64,000 nucleotides of DNA from Manihot esculenta (Eukaryota > Streptophyta > Magnoliopsida > Malpighiales > Euphorbiaceae): NCBI RefSeq assembly GCF_001659605.2, contig NC_035164.2:12064965-12128964 (forward strand), read 5' to 3'. The notes below the pieces were generated by a model. It saw nothing but the letters and a program-made list of their open reading frames with translations, had not been told where the DNA came from and made no database searches. The translations under genes and the position numbers were made by a program. Below, piece by piece: positions 1 through 11,413 of this stretch. Each line of letters begins with the position of its first letter. The stretch's first letter is position 1.

Positions 1-372
1 CCTTATGTGTTTAAATCAGGTCCAAGAAGAGTATCTTAGGGTTTTATTTATTTTTCTCCTTACTATATAAGGATAAGAAACAATTGTAAGAGGCAGCTTT
101 TAATCAAAATTTCAGAATTCTTTTCATGCATTTGGCGTGTATTGCGTTGAGTGAGAGTGAGGATTTGCTTTCATCAATTGCACCAGAAATCTTGGCTAAC
201 TTATCAACTATTCGTTGTGGCGTTTGTCAGATTCTCATCTAAATCCTTTGATCATTGGTGTTTCAGCTTCTCTAAGTTTGGGGTGCCATAGGAGGTGGGT
301 TTATCAAATCTTTGGATTCCATATCTACTTGTGCGTATAGGTTTGAGGCTTGTGCCATGGGGTTCCGCGTCA
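1..372 (+). repeat. Left (5') LTR of A1, 3' part only
   Basis: These bases match 3093-3464 closely. The LTR ends in GTCA just before the primer site. A TATA-like stretch (tatataa, 64-70) is conserved in the right LTR and is the likely core promoter, with transcription starting downstream of it inside the LTR. The first ~430 bp of the LTR lie outside the window. Confidence 0.85.
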
Positions 373-374
373 GT

Positions 375-387
375 TGGTATCAGAGCC
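375..387 (+). other. Primer binding site of A1 (tRNA-Met type)
   Basis: TGGTATCAGAGCC begins two bases after the LTR end and is the classic complement of the plant initiator tRNA-Met 3' end. It fixes the strand of the element and the LTR boundary. Confidence 0.9.
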
Positions 388-1343
388 AAAGTGAGGTAAA
401 TTCTTATTTATCTCAGGATCTAGAGTTTTTTTTTTTAGTTTTATTTTCTTCGTTACTGATTTCGGTGAAAGATTTTGTATTCATGGCTGCACCTTCTTGA
501 TAAATTATCACATAATCTCTTTTGGAAGAAAAATTCAAAATCCAAAAAAAAAAATGAAAAAAAAAAAATTCTTTGCCATATTTATCTTGATCTGGCCGAA
601 ATTGTGATATGCTTCCTTTTTCATCTATATTTCCTTACCTATCTCAATTGATTGATCCTTTTTCATCTATATTTCCTTACCTATCTCAATTGATTGATGT
701 AGTTTATGGGAATCAAGTTTGAATTTTGAATTGGGTTGAATCCAGATTAGGAGACAAAAGAAATCTGCCTATTCCTTAAGGTGCACATTTAAGGCAACTG
801 CATCTAAATCGATTTGATGTCAAATCCTTCTTTTAAAACCAGAATTTTCGTCCATGTTTCTGATCTGAGTGAAATTTACATTTTTTTTTCTGATTCTATT
901 TGTGGGGTTTTGATACTTTCCTTTTTTGGTAGATTTATATAGATCCATATTTAATTTGCTTTGAAGTGAATTAAATTCAAACTTTTATTCAGGTTCGTTT
1001 TTTTTATTTGAATTCTAAGTTTCTTTTTTTGGTTTAAACTTGTTTTTGTTTCCTTGACTTCGCTGGAGTATTGTTTACTTGGTCTATACTCTAGGTGATA
1101 TTTTTCAAGTAGCACAAAGCCTAGTTCGTGTGTTACTTTCCAAATTGTCAATTTTTGCGCGCTTCCTTCTTTCTTTAGGTTTTCTTCTTTGTTTCATTAA
1201 ACGCACCTTGTGGTTGGTTGGTTGACCTTAGTTTCTGAAGTGCAATTGAAGAATCAGCAAAAGAGTGGTAAGAGTGCAAACACTTGAGTACTTTTTTTAA
1301 CACAATATTTGCTAGTTCTTTTTGTTCTTTGTTGATTTAAGGT
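388..1343 (+). other. Untranslated leader of A1
   Basis: This AT-rich leader lies between the primer site and the ORF. It has A and T homopolymer runs (near 540-570 and 885) and a tandem duplication of a ~45-bp unit (tttttcatctatatttcctt..., about 619-700). I see no gag N-terminus or other gene here. Confidence 0.6.
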
Positions 1344-2900
1344 ATGATGAGTAAAGACAAGAATGTGGTGGATCGTACTGATAGAAGTGAATCGAATATG
1401 GATAACGATTATAAGCTCTTTAAGAAGTCAGTCAGTGGTGAGTTGCAAAGGCTCAATAAGACTCTTGAGAGGTTGACTGAAACTATGGAGAGTTTGAATG
1501 TCTCACAAGCTTCCACTTCTACAAGAATACCTCAAAAAACTCCTAATTGCAATAATGACTGTGATGATTCGGATGTGCTGGTTAATAATGTGTTGCTTGC
1601 TGCACATTGTGAGATGCTTGTTACTAGGCGTGCTCTGAATATACAGGTTAAGGAAGAAAGCCTAGAACAACGGAAAAACATATTTCATACTAGGTGTTTG
1701 GTTAATGGAAAAGTATGTACTCTCATTATTGATGGAGGTAGTTGCACAAATGTTGCTAGTGTGTATATGGTGGAAAAATTGGACTTGCCTTCTATTAAAC
1801 ACTCTAAGCCATATAGATTGCAATGGTTGAATGATTGTGGTGAGGTTAGGGTTACACGCCAGGTGGTTATACCATTTTCTATTGGTAGGTACAAGGATGA
1901 GATCTTGTGTGATGTAGTACCTATGCAGGCAAGCCATATGTTGTTGGGTAGACCGTGGCAACATGATAGAAAGGTGCAACATGATGGGTTCAATAACAAG
2001 TACTCCTTCACTCATGAAGGACAGAAGGTTATACTCGCTCCTTTATCACCTCAAGAGGTATATGTTGATCAAATAAAGATGCTGGAGAGGGAGAGGGAGG
2101 CTTCGGCCTTGGCCACAAAAGGGAGTGAGAGCTTGAATTTTGCAGAAAAGATGAGAGAAAAGAGTGAGTTTGAGGATAAAGAGGCTAGAAAAGAATCAAG
2201 AATAGTTCAAGGAGGGAAGGTGGAGAAAGAAAAGGAGAAAGAAGAGGCTAAAGTTCCAATCTCAACTTCCATAGAGATTGAAATTGAAGAGGAAGTTGTA
2301 ATGCATGAATCTAATGTAGTTGTTGTTGAGAATTCCATCAATAAACTTATAGAAGAGGTTGTGAATGATGAGGGACATGGGGAGCACGTGATTGATGAGG
2401 TGGAGGAGGCAAATGAGACTGTTTTGGAAGTTGTAGAGGAGAATGGGTCACATCCACAGGATCTTTCTATGACTAATATTTTTATGCCTAATTCATTTGT
2501 TCTTGATGTGCAGGTTGTTGATGAAAACATTCATGATGAAAGTTTTATCCTATTTCTACCTATTCACAAGGAGGTCTTTGAAGATACATGGGTTCGTAAA
2601 GCTTCCCTTTTTGACATAAATATCAGCAAGATTCGAGGACGAATCTTTTCTAAAGAAGGAGAGAATGATATGGATCCAATAGGGGAAATTTCTAACAATG
2701 GTGTGGAGCAAACTTATGTCATTCAAATTGATCTAAAAGGAGTTCAAAATAATATTCATATGATCCATATATATTTGAGGCGTACTTCAACTCATATGGG
2801 ACAGATTTGGTGCAACACTTGCAATCATAGGCTTAGGGAGTCTAATCAAACCTATGGGCTAAAACTACACAAAGGGAAGCTTAAAGTGAAGATCAAGTAA
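1344..2900 (+). CDS. Retropepsin-like protein of A1, ending inside the 3' LTR
   Basis: This is an intact 518-residue ORF. Residues ~18-50 look like a charged coiled coil. Residues ~110-240 match the aspartic protease of plant Ty3/gypsy polyproteins: the active-site word is IIDGGSC (~127-133) and the conserved LLGRPW block is near 197-202. Residues ~250-440 are Glu/Lys/Val-rich and low complexity. The last ~78 residues are encoded by the 3' LTR itself. There is no gag zinc knuckle, RT or integrase. It may be a remnant gag-protease polyprotein kept open in a non-autonomous family. The protease assignment is firm; a function for the tail is unknown. The start is the first Met after the leader, and a second Met follows directly. 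Confidence 0.8.
   Translation: MMSKDKNVVDRTDRSESNMDNDYKLFKKSVSGELQRLNKTLERLTETMESLNVSQASTSTRIPQKTPNCNNDCDDSDVLVNNVLLAAHCEMLVTRRALNIQVKEESLEQRKNIFHTRCLVNGKVCTLIIDGGSCTNVASVYMVEKLDLPSIKHSKPYRLQWLNDCGEVRVTRQVVIPFSIGRYKDEILCDVVPMQASHMLLGRPWQHDRKVQHDGFNNKYSFTHEGQKVILAPLSPQEVYVDQIKMLEREREASALATKGSESLNFAEKMREKSEFEDKEARKESRIVQGGKVEKEKEKEEAKVPISTSIEIEIEEEVVMHESNVVVVENSINKLIEEVVNDEGHGEHVIDEVEEANETVLEVVEENGSHPQDLSMTNIFMPNSFVLDVQVVDENIHDESFILFLPIHKEVFEDTWVRKASLFDINISKIRGRIFSKEGENDMDPIGEISNNGVEQTYVIQIDLKGVQNNIHMIHIYLRRTSTHMGQIWCNTCNHRLRESNQTYGLKLHKGKLKVKIK
2652..2665 (+). other. Polypurine tract of A1
   Basis: A purine run (aaagaaggagagaa) lies immediately before the LTR start TGATATGG. The same arrangement is found on the minus strand of copy A2 at 11391-11404. 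Confidence 0.8.
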
Positions 2901-3464
2901 GGCTTTTGGGAAGATTCAGCTTTGTTATGATGGGCTTGCTATATTTTTATTATTTAACACTTGTTTTATTTTAGCTTTGTTTGGGCTTGTATTCTTGCCA
3001 TACTTTATCTTTTAAATTTTAGAGTGTTGGGCCATGTTTTGGGCTTATGTTTTAATACTTATGTGTTATTTTAGTGTGTGATTGGGCTTGGGCCTTATGT
3101 ATTTAAGTCAAGTCCAAGAAGAGTGTCTTAGGGTTTTATTGGTTTTTCTCCTTACTATATAAGGATAAGAAACAATTGTAAGAGGCAGCTTTTAATCAAA
3201 ATTTCAGAATTCTTTTCATGCCTTTGGCGTGTATTGCTTTGAGTGAGAGTGAGGATTTGCTTTCATCAATTACACCAGGAATCTTGGCTAACTTATCAAC
3301 TATTTGTTGTGGCGTTTGTCAGATTCTCATCTAAATCCTTCGATCATTGGTGTTTTAGCTTCTCTAAGTTTGGGGTGCCATAGGAGGTGGGTTTATCAAA
3401 TCTTTTGATTCCATATCTACTTGTGCGTGTGGGTTTGAGGCTTGTGCCATAGGGTTCCGCATCA
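2666..3464 (+). repeat. Right (3') LTR of A1
   Basis: The LTR starts TGATATGG after the polypurine tract and ends GCATCA at the junction with the Tat-like element. It is 799 bp long. It carries the last ~78 codons of the protease-like ORF (to 2900) and a conserved tatataa (near 3155). The five bases after it are CTTAT, a possible TSD whose partner is out of view. Confidence 0.88.
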
Positions 3465-4330
3465 CTTATGACTTATTCTGAGGCTGCTAAGTAGATCAGA
3501 AGTTCGTTCCCGGCTATTGGACTGTTGAGCATATGTGGTGAACTGAGATATTGCTTGAGGCCCTTGAAAGCTTGTTGACAATCCTCAGTCCATTTAAAGT
3601 TTGGAACCTTCCTCAGCTTCTTGAAGAATGGCAGGCACCTTTTTGCAGATTTTCACATGAAACGGTTAAGTGCTACCACCCTTTCTATGAGTCTCTGCAC
3701 GTCTCTTACGTAGGTCGGGTCAGACATATTTAGTATAGCTTCCACCTTCTCTAGATTCGACTCAATGCCCTTCCCACTAACCATGTAATCCAAAAAATTT
3801 CCATCCCTAATGAAGAAAGCATATTTTGCTAGGTTCAGCCTCATTTTGTACTGCTCTAGTACTTCAAATACTTCTTTTAGATCTGCCATGTGCTGTTGGA
3901 AGGTCTGACTCTTCACCACCATGTCGTCCATATATACCTCCACACTCCTCCCTATTTACCCTTTGAAAATTTTATTCATCAGCCTTTGATATATCGCTCC
4001 CGCGTTTTTCAGCCCAAAGGGCATGGCCCTATAGCAGTAAGTCTTGTCCTCTGTTATGAACGAGGTCTTCTCCTCATCTGACCTGTCTATTGAAATTTGG
4101 TGATAGCCAAACATTGCATCAAAGGATGACATATAATCAAAATCGACCGTAGAATCGACCATTTTATTAATATCAGGGAGGGGGTAACAATCTTTTAGAC
4201 AGGCCTAGTTCAGATCAGTAAAGTCTATACACATTCTATATTTTTCATTGGCTTTTTTAACTAACACAGGGTTTGCTAACCACTATGGGTACATGACTTT
4301 CCTAATGAACCCTGCCTCTTCTATCTTCTG
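3465..4330 (-). pseudogene. Reverse transcriptase / start of RNase H (Tat-like gypsy), broken
   Basis: Open segments at 3956-4162 and 3653-3943 carry RT motifs: a palm block (FGYHQI), the PFGLKNAG block and the YMDDMVVKS catalytic box. Weak RNase H-like homology runs on to about 3470. The segments are separated by frameshifts and stops. The region ends where A1 inserted, so the rest of RNase H and integrase are absent. Confidence 0.8.
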
Positions 4331-5118
4331 CACTTCCTCCCTAGTAGCTTGCTGCTTTTCTTCCTAACCACTCTCTTCTTCTGCTTTATCGGCTTTGCCC
4401 CGGGGAGAACATTTAGCTTATGGGTCATTACCTTAGGGTCTATTCCTGGCATGTCAAATGACTTCCAGGCGAAGCTCAAGGCATGGCTTCTGATTAAGGC
4501 CATTGCTGCCATTTTCTGCTCTTTGGTCAGGTCGGCGTTGAGCTTGAAAACTTTGTCTGTCTCTTCCTCTAATAGTGGGAAGGTTTCCAGCTCCCCTACA
4601 GGCTCTGTCCTTGCCTCTTTCTTTTCATCCCTGACCTCCATGACCTCTGAGTTGATTCCCTCATCTGCTGAGCTCAGTTCTGCCACAATAGCCAAGCATA
4701 TTGCCTTTGCTTCCTCCTGATGCCCCTGGACTACTCCCACCCCTGCCTCTGTTGGGAATTTTATGGTTAGGTACCTAATGTTGGTCACTACTTCGAAGTC
4801 ATACAGCACAGGCCTTCTCAGGATCGCGTTGTAGCTTAACGGGAGCTTCACTACCAAGAACACAACGTAGTGAGTCTGAGACAGGGGTGGCTCTCCCAGA
4901 GTCAAGGCCATCTTCACCTTCCCCTCTACGGCCACTGGGGTTCCTCCGATCCCCTTCACTAGGGCTTGATCCCGTACCAGCTGCTCCTCTAGTATTCCCA
5001 TATGCTGGAAGACCCTGTATAGCAGTAAGTTCACTTTGCTTTCATTATCGACCAGGATCTTCCGGACTCGATAATTGTGAATGACGGCTTCGATGACAAG
5101 GGCATCATTGTGGGGCAT
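4321..5118 (-). pseudogene. Retropepsin and pol linker (Tat-like gypsy)
   Basis: The 265-residue open frame begins with a protease-like domain: ILVDNESKVNLL at residues ~21-32 stands where plant gypsy elements usually have D-[DTS]-G-S. The usual Gly of the active-site triad is Glu here, so the enzyme is probably dead. Residues ~150-230 are an acidic linker leading towards RT. It lies downstream of gag and directly upstream of RT in the element's own direction, the normal order. Confidence 0.75.
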
Positions 5119-5369
5119 CTAAATGCCATGGGCGTCTTTAGAGAAGAAGGAGATAACTGTTGGGGAGTGCTCTACCACCTGCAAGACTTCGCTGCTGCTC
5201 CCCTCCCTATCTTGGCTTCTTTTCCTTCCCCTCCTGCTCATCCGGCCTCCAGTCCTCCCGACGATCATATTAATGGTTCCACTGGAACCGTTATTCACTG
5301 GTCCTGCCCCCTGTCTGCGGGCCTCTCCACTGTGGGGTTTTGCTGGGGTCTCTCTCCCTCTAGTTTCTT

Positions 5370-6880
5370 TACAAAATTTTGGAGGTGTCCCCTTTTAATC
5401 AGCCTCTCGATCTTATTGATCAGCTGGTAGCAGTTTTTGGTGTCATGGCCGTGGGTGTGGTGGTACTAGCAATATTTGTCAAGGTCCCTCCGGCTTGCAT
5501 CAACTTTCATGGGTTTGGGCCATTGGAGAAACTCCTTGTCCTGAACCGCCATGAGCACTTCGGCTCTGGAGGCGTTAAAGGGGGTCATTGCCTCAAGAAC
5601 CCGAGGTGGGTACGGCCTCTGTTCCCTCCTGTCCCAGGGTTGCCTGTACACCTCTAGGCCCTTATTCTGTCTTCTTTCCAGTCTCTCCGAGTTCCTTTCT
5701 TCTGACGCTTTCCCTCTGTCTGCAGCTGCCCTGGCAAACCTGTTGGTTGTCAAGGCGTCATCTTGCCTTATGTACTTCTCCATTCTCTTCATTAGTTCTA
5801 CCAGGGAGGTGGGTGGCTTTCTGCACAGCGAGCCAAAGAATTCAGGGGATGTGGTCCCCTTCTACATGGCCTTTACAACCCGGCTTTCATCCAGCTCCGG
5901 GACCTGCAGGGCTTCCATATTGAAACGGGCGACATACTCCCTTAAGGACTCATTCTTCCTCTATCTAACTGTCTCCAAGTAACTCGTCTTTCTCTCAGCT
6001 GGTACTCCCGCTATGAACCGGCTGATGAAGATGGTAGCAAGGTCTCCAAAGCTTCTAACGCTTTCAACCTCCAGACTATTAAACTAGGCCCTTGCTGGCC
6101 CTGTGAGTGTTGTGGAAAATACCTTGCACATCAAGGCATCCGATAGAGTTTGCAGCTCCATAAATGTCTTGTAGTTGAGAATATGCTCCCTTAGGTTCCC
6201 TGCTCCATCGTATGTCGCCATGGGAGGCATCATGAACTTCTTGAGGATGGTCTCCTATTGGATCCACAACGAAAAAGGTGAGGATATGGGCAAAAGGGTC
6301 TGGCTATGGTCCTTTGCCCCCAGCTCGGCCAGGAGTTGCTCCTTCATCTTCTGCAGTTTTTTATCTACGTCTTCCTCCTCCTGTCTCGGCCTCTTCTCCG
6401 GGCGGTATCCATCCTTTCATTCTTCACTTTCTGTCCTCTGGGCGTTCTTGCAAAATAGCTTTCTGCCTCATCATTCTCGATGAATTCCCTCACTCTTCTC
6501 CCACGAGCCCTGGCTGCTGGCTCCTCGTCCCTATCAGCTCCTCTACTCCCTCCCCCAGTTATGTGGCTACTTTACTGAGCGATTTGGTAGTTAAAGGTGG
6601 GTTGAGGTTTTGTACTATAGGCCCCTTTAGCTACAAGGGATACATTCAATGGGGTATTGAGACTCCTCTGCTGCATTATCTGCCCCAGCCAGTGGACGGT
6701 GTTTTGCAGCTGAAGTGCCATGGTTTGGAGTTCTTGGTTGGAAATGGTGGTTCTGGATGTGTTCCCTGCCGAGCATGAAGAGGGGTTAAACAGCATCGGT
6801 GGTTGGCTAGTGGGAGTTGTAGGGCTAAAGAAAGAGAACTGCTGCCCTTCTTAAGCAGGTGTTAACGATGTGGTTTTCAT
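5370..6880 (-). pseudogene. gag (Tat-like gypsy), frameshifted
   Basis: The probable start ATG is at 6880 (minus). Open pieces occur at 6572-6796 (N-terminal, Gln-rich), 6079-6267 and 5466-5792. The last runs into a KYC...HGHDTKNC zinc-binding segment (about 5400-5490) followed by a helical stretch rich in Glu and Arg, typical of Tat/Ogre gag C-termini. At least three frame breaks and an early stop after nine codons make it non-functional. Confidence 0.7.
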
Positions 6881-6940
6881 TGTGGATCTCAGTAGGTTTT
6901 TTAAGAAAGGAACTCTGGGGATGAGAATATCTCCTTTGTT

Positions 6941-6958
6941 TCCCACAAACGATGCCAA
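6941..6958 (-). other. Degenerate primer binding site of the Tat-like element
   Basis: The minus strand reads TTGGCATCGTTTGTGGGA two to four bases inside the LTR. It resembles the TTGGCGCCGT-type primer site common in plant Tat and Athila elements, with CG-to-CA/TG decay. Confidence 0.5.
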
Positions 6959-6962
6959 TTGA

Positions 6963-7438
6963 TGTTCTGAGATTCAGAGAATAGGATTTTACAGTGTGTG
7001 TGTAAGCTTAGATGGAGAGAAAGGTGTTTCCCTCTTTTTATTCCTTTCCTTTTGTCTATTAGTGACGTCTAACGGTCTCTCTGCTACAATGCCACCTATT
7101 TCTATCATGCAAGTCCATACGTACAGAAGTGCCAGGACCCCTCTCCACGCTAGGCGACCATTTAATTCCCTCGGCGCACATGCGGACAGGGCTGCGAAAT
7201 GACTGGACTTGCTAACTCTCCTCACGTCACATCACTAAGCTAGATTTCTCCCGCTGGACCCAGGCTCGCGGATGATCCGGCCTGCCTTGCTTATCTGGGT
7301 CAGGTCTTGAGATACTGGATAGGTTAGCTTAAGGGGTTTCGTGGGTCTTGGGCCATATCTATCTTCTTGAGCCTAGTCTTGTTCAGGATGGAAAAGATCT
7401 AGCGGGTCATAAAAACTATAAGGAATTCAGGGAGAACA
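6963..7438 (-). repeat. 5' LTR of the Tat-like element
   Basis: On the minus strand it begins TGTTCTCCCTG and ends CAGAACA, giving inverted terminal TGTTCT/AGAACA of a ~476-bp LTR. It lies just upstream of the primer site and gag. No second copy is in the window, so the boundaries rest on the terminal motifs and on the sharp drop in GC content beyond 7440. Confidence 0.6.
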
Positions 7439-9801
7439 AATAATATTGTTGAATTATTAATTTATATGTATGATTTAAAAGCAATTGTTATATGATGTAG
7501 GAATTATAATAAAGTATAAAATAAACAATATTTCCCTTAAATATATGAAATGGAATGTAAAGCATGTATTTGGAATTAAATATGAATTATTGTTAAATTT
7601 GCATAGAGTAACATGTATTATTAATTTCGCTTAAAAAGATTTTGAGAAAGTGAAAAAACATATCTTGCGGCTTTTTTTATTTTTTTACTTTAAATATATA
7701 ATTTAATTTGTACAAAACAGTATCTGTAGTATTGCACAGTTAATAAATAGTCGAATTTTTAGATATCTTTAAAATTGTTGACATAAAAATTATATTACGA
7801 GATACTAATTTAATACAAATTAAACTATAAAGTCAAAAGTGAAAACGAGCGAAATCACATAATATTTTATATTTTCTTTTTTTATTAATAATTATATTTA
7901 TTTATCACGTCAAAATTTCTAATGACATGAAAATTATAACTATTTACTAATAGTGTGATGCAAAAGTTAAAAAATTGAATCACATATCTAAAGTGAAAAT
8001 TAGTAAAATTACATTATTTTTTAAAAAATTTTTTCAAAAGGTTAAGAAAATTTCAATTCAATTATAGGTTTAAAGTTTTATTATAAAGAATAAATGATTT
8101 AAAAGGATATTTGAAAATATTCTTAAATAATGTAATATGCTATGTACTATAGTTGTAAGGTTAAGTTATGATTATTAATTAAATTATACATTTATGGAAA
8201 ATTATTAGATAATGTGATAATTATGATAAAGAATTTAAATTTAATTATATATAAAAATTTCTATATTTATGTTTTATTAATTGAATAAGACATTGCTTTC
8301 AAAGAAAAAATTGAATAAGACACGTTAGCAACCGCATTAAATAAGTTACTCGCATCTAATTAAATGTATATTTTATTTTAATAGATTAATTATTTTGTAT
8401 TTCTTTTTATATTAATTTAAAAATAATTTATCAACATATTTTTTGCAAAGTATTTTATAAAAAAAATTGACCACCACATAGCATTATACTTAATGCATTG
8501 AAATTTTTTTTTTTTTCTAGCATAATTTGTAGATACAAGCCCTTGTAGTTAAGATCTGCATTAAATTTGTCAAAGTTAAACCACTTACCATCGTTTGCGT
8601 ATATTTTATAATTTTGTATAAAGTTGATAATATAAAAAATGACATGTATATATAGTTTAGAATATCGATTTACGTAAATGTGTCGTATATTTAAGTTGTA
8701 TGTAAGAATATTATTTTGAATGATATAGAAATTTCAATGCGGATATATACATATTTTGAGATTATTTATAGATATTATTACAGTGTTAAAAATGTGTTAA
8801 GAAATAGTTGTTGAGAATAATGAAAGAAGTTCAGTAGTTAAAGTTAGAGATTTATTGGAGTGTTATTTACTTTTCACATATGGAATTAAATTCATATTAT
8901 AAAGAAAACTGCATCAGATTTTCGATTGAAATATAATTTTTAGATGGCTTGAATTATATAATATGATTAAAGGAAAATAAGAGTTCACCGCCGAATTTGA
9001 CATTTTCGGCTCAACTAAATAATTATTGAGTAGGAGTGATTATAGTTTTGCTTTGCACTTTTTTTTTAAAAAAAATTACATTAAAAACATTGAGTCTGAG
9101 TTTACCCATATGGGTGATTTAGACTAATATTCCTTCATCTTCCACTGATATATCATTGGCCAACTCTTATTTTTCATTTTATGTAAATTTCAGACCGTAT
9201 GAGTAGTATATATTTCGAGAGAGTTCAATCATTATATATTTATTAGGATAATATAACATTTTTATTGATGGAATTTAAAATAAATGTAGTATGCATTACT
9301 TTATATCATTTAAATAAAATCTTTTTTTTATAATTTTGAGTTCATAATTACACTTAACAAAAATAAAACATAATGAATCGATTAATGAATACAAATAATA
9401 CGATAATACCATAATGATCTTTCTATTTTCATAAATCTTTTTAACCTTAATTTAATTTGGTCTTTTAGAAATGTCCTACCATATTGTTCATATATAACCT
9501 CTTAGCAACAATCTAATACGACAAATATTAAATTATGTCTTGAATAATTTATTGGAGGGTACAAAGTGAAAATTACATATAACCTTCAAGACTTTACAAG
9601 TAATATCAACTCATTTTCCCATGAAGCATATGTCTTTGTGCAAATGAGAGTTCATATTTCTTTATATTTCTTTAGATTAAACTTGTATTACCCTTACTGA
9701 ATACTTATTGTATAGTCATATGAATCACATACCATAATATTAACTCAATTTTTTTTATATGGAGCATATTACAAAATATCTATAATCATAATTTTATAGC
9801 A
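7439..9801. other. AT-rich intergenic DNA without recognisable features
   Basis: No ORF of note, RNA gene or element end is visible in 2.36 kb. There is a weak internal repetition around 7830 and 7995 (gtgaaaa...gtaaaat...acat). It could be unannotated old transposon DNA. Confidence 0.6.
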
Positions 9802-10430
9802 CACTACAAAAAAAATGCAATTTAGAAATGAAAATATTCATTTGTAAAGAATGAAAATTCATTTATAATTATTTTTATAAATGGATTACAAACATATTAA
9901 ATATTTCTATAAACTTTATTTGTAATTTTATTACAATCAGATTCAAGCTTCCGTTTGAAATACAAACGAATTTTCAAATAGGTTGTTTATTTGTGATACA
10001 AACGAATTTGTGAATTTATTTATGACTTTAAATAATTGTAATTAGTGATTTAAAAATGAATTTTTTATTAAAAACGAAAATTCTATTTCTATTTGATTTG
10101 TAATATACCAGTTTGTAAGTTATTTGTAATTAGTTTGCTTATAAAATGTTTGTAATCCGTTTGTATGAAAAACAAATTTTCCATTTGTAATTGTTTGCCT
10201 CTCTTTTTAAAGTTCATTTATAATTCTCCAATTTCTATATATCATTTTTTCAATCAAAAAAGAGATTTGATATCATCATCTAAACTAAGTTATCTAACAT
10301 TAGAAAAATTGCAACTCTTACAATGTACCTTTTACGGTATGGAATGAAATCTCCAAACACAGTATGCAAACAATTTACATCATCACAAACTTATTCTGGT
10401 GCAAAAGTTGAAAGAGAAGAATATATAGAA

Positions 10431-11390
10431 TGAAACAGAACTCTATGAATCAAGTCTAATAACTCTATAACAAAATAGAATAACTCCAAAAATCAATAAT
10501 AAACTCCCCTCTATGGCACTTATTGCAAAGGATAACAAGAAAACCAATAATTGAAAATTAGAGAAGCAAGACAAATGCCACAATTAAATTGTTACGTTTA
10601 TATTGATTTTTTGATACAATTGGAAGAATACAATTTCACACTCTCATAATAACAAAAACATAAATAACATGAATAATTTTGAATTTTGATTAAAGAAGTT
10701 GTCTCCTAAACAAAGAGAAATACTAAGCCCTAATCCTAAGAGAGTAAGAAAAAAATTAGCCCTAATGTGCCTCTATCAAGGACTGGCTGAAAACTTGCTT
10801 AGCCTAACACCCTATATAGGTCCATCTAATATATATTGCACTTGCATAACATCAACATAAGACCCATAAAGTTAGTGCGGCACATAAGGCCTAAAACTAT
10901 ATCTAAACAACTAAACTAGCAATACTTAAGCAAATAAGATAGCATAAGTTTAATATAAACAAATGGGCTTACAAAATATATCATTAAGGTCCAAACAACA
11001 TGTATAATACGTCCTCCAAGACTACCCATGAGTTGTGCACATGCCCTGCACATACTCTTTAAGTTGCAAATACATAGCACAATTTTTTTCAAATCTGCCC
11101 ACTTGATTTGATAGACTTATACACCTTCTAATTAGGCCCAATAGACTTAAATTTTCACAAAATCTTTCCTTAATTTTCACTTTAAACTTTCTTTTGTGTA
11201 GTTTTAGCCCGTATATTTGATTATTCTCCTTAATCCCACAATTGTAAGTATTGCATTAAATTTGCCCCATATGAATTGAATCATGCCCCAAGTGTATTTA
11301 AATTATATAAATATGATTTTTGAACTATTTTTAGACCCATTTGAATAATATAAGGTTGCTCCATACCATTGTTGCAAATATCCTATATCA
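10431..11390 (-). repeat. 3' LTR of A2
   Basis: It spans from TGAAACAGAAC (plus strand) to CCTATATCA and aligns along its length with 14401-15389. The minus-strand polypurine tract (aaaaaaggagggaa) lies next to it at 11391-11404. Confidence 0.88.
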
Positions 11391-11413
11391 TTCCCTCCTT
11401 TTTTAGAAAAGAT

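Larger units (their letters stand above)
1..3464 (+). mobile_element. Family A element, copy A1: non-autonomous Ty3/gypsy-type LTR retrotransposon
   Basis: The element has a partial left LTR (base 1 aligns with base 3093 of the right LTR), a tRNA-Met-type primer site, one protease-like ORF, a polypurine tract and a complete 799-bp right LTR. No reverse transcriptase, RNase H or integrase lies between the LTRs, so it cannot be autonomous. By eye the shared 370 bp of the two LTRs differ at roughly 15 positions, so it is neither new nor very old. It sits in the RT/RNase H region of the Tat-like element that resumes at 3465. A partner TSD would lie left of the window. Two relatives occur at 10431-15389 (minus) and 56266-56919 (plus). 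Confidence 0.85.
3465..7438 (-). mobile_element. Truncated Ty3/gypsy element, Tat-like lineage
   Basis: Read from right to left, it shows an LTR (6963-7438), a degenerate primer site, gag, protease and the first half of reverse transcriptase. It is cut at 3465 by A1, and the rest should lie left of the window. The gag zinc-finger spacing and the protease word resemble Tat/Ogre-type plant elements. All reading frames are broken. This stretch has a higher GC content than the AT-rich DNA to its right. Confidence 0.8.

Noticed and set aside
4349..6778. Plus-strand frames up to 166 codons opposite the Tat-like gag and protease
   Set aside because: Shadows of minus-strand coding DNA; the minus strand has recognisable gag, protease and RT motifs.
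9802..10230. Considered a MITE on its own
   Set aside because: No matching inverted end is close by; the similarity to 42753 and 18110-18741 fits CACTA-like sub-terminal DNA better.
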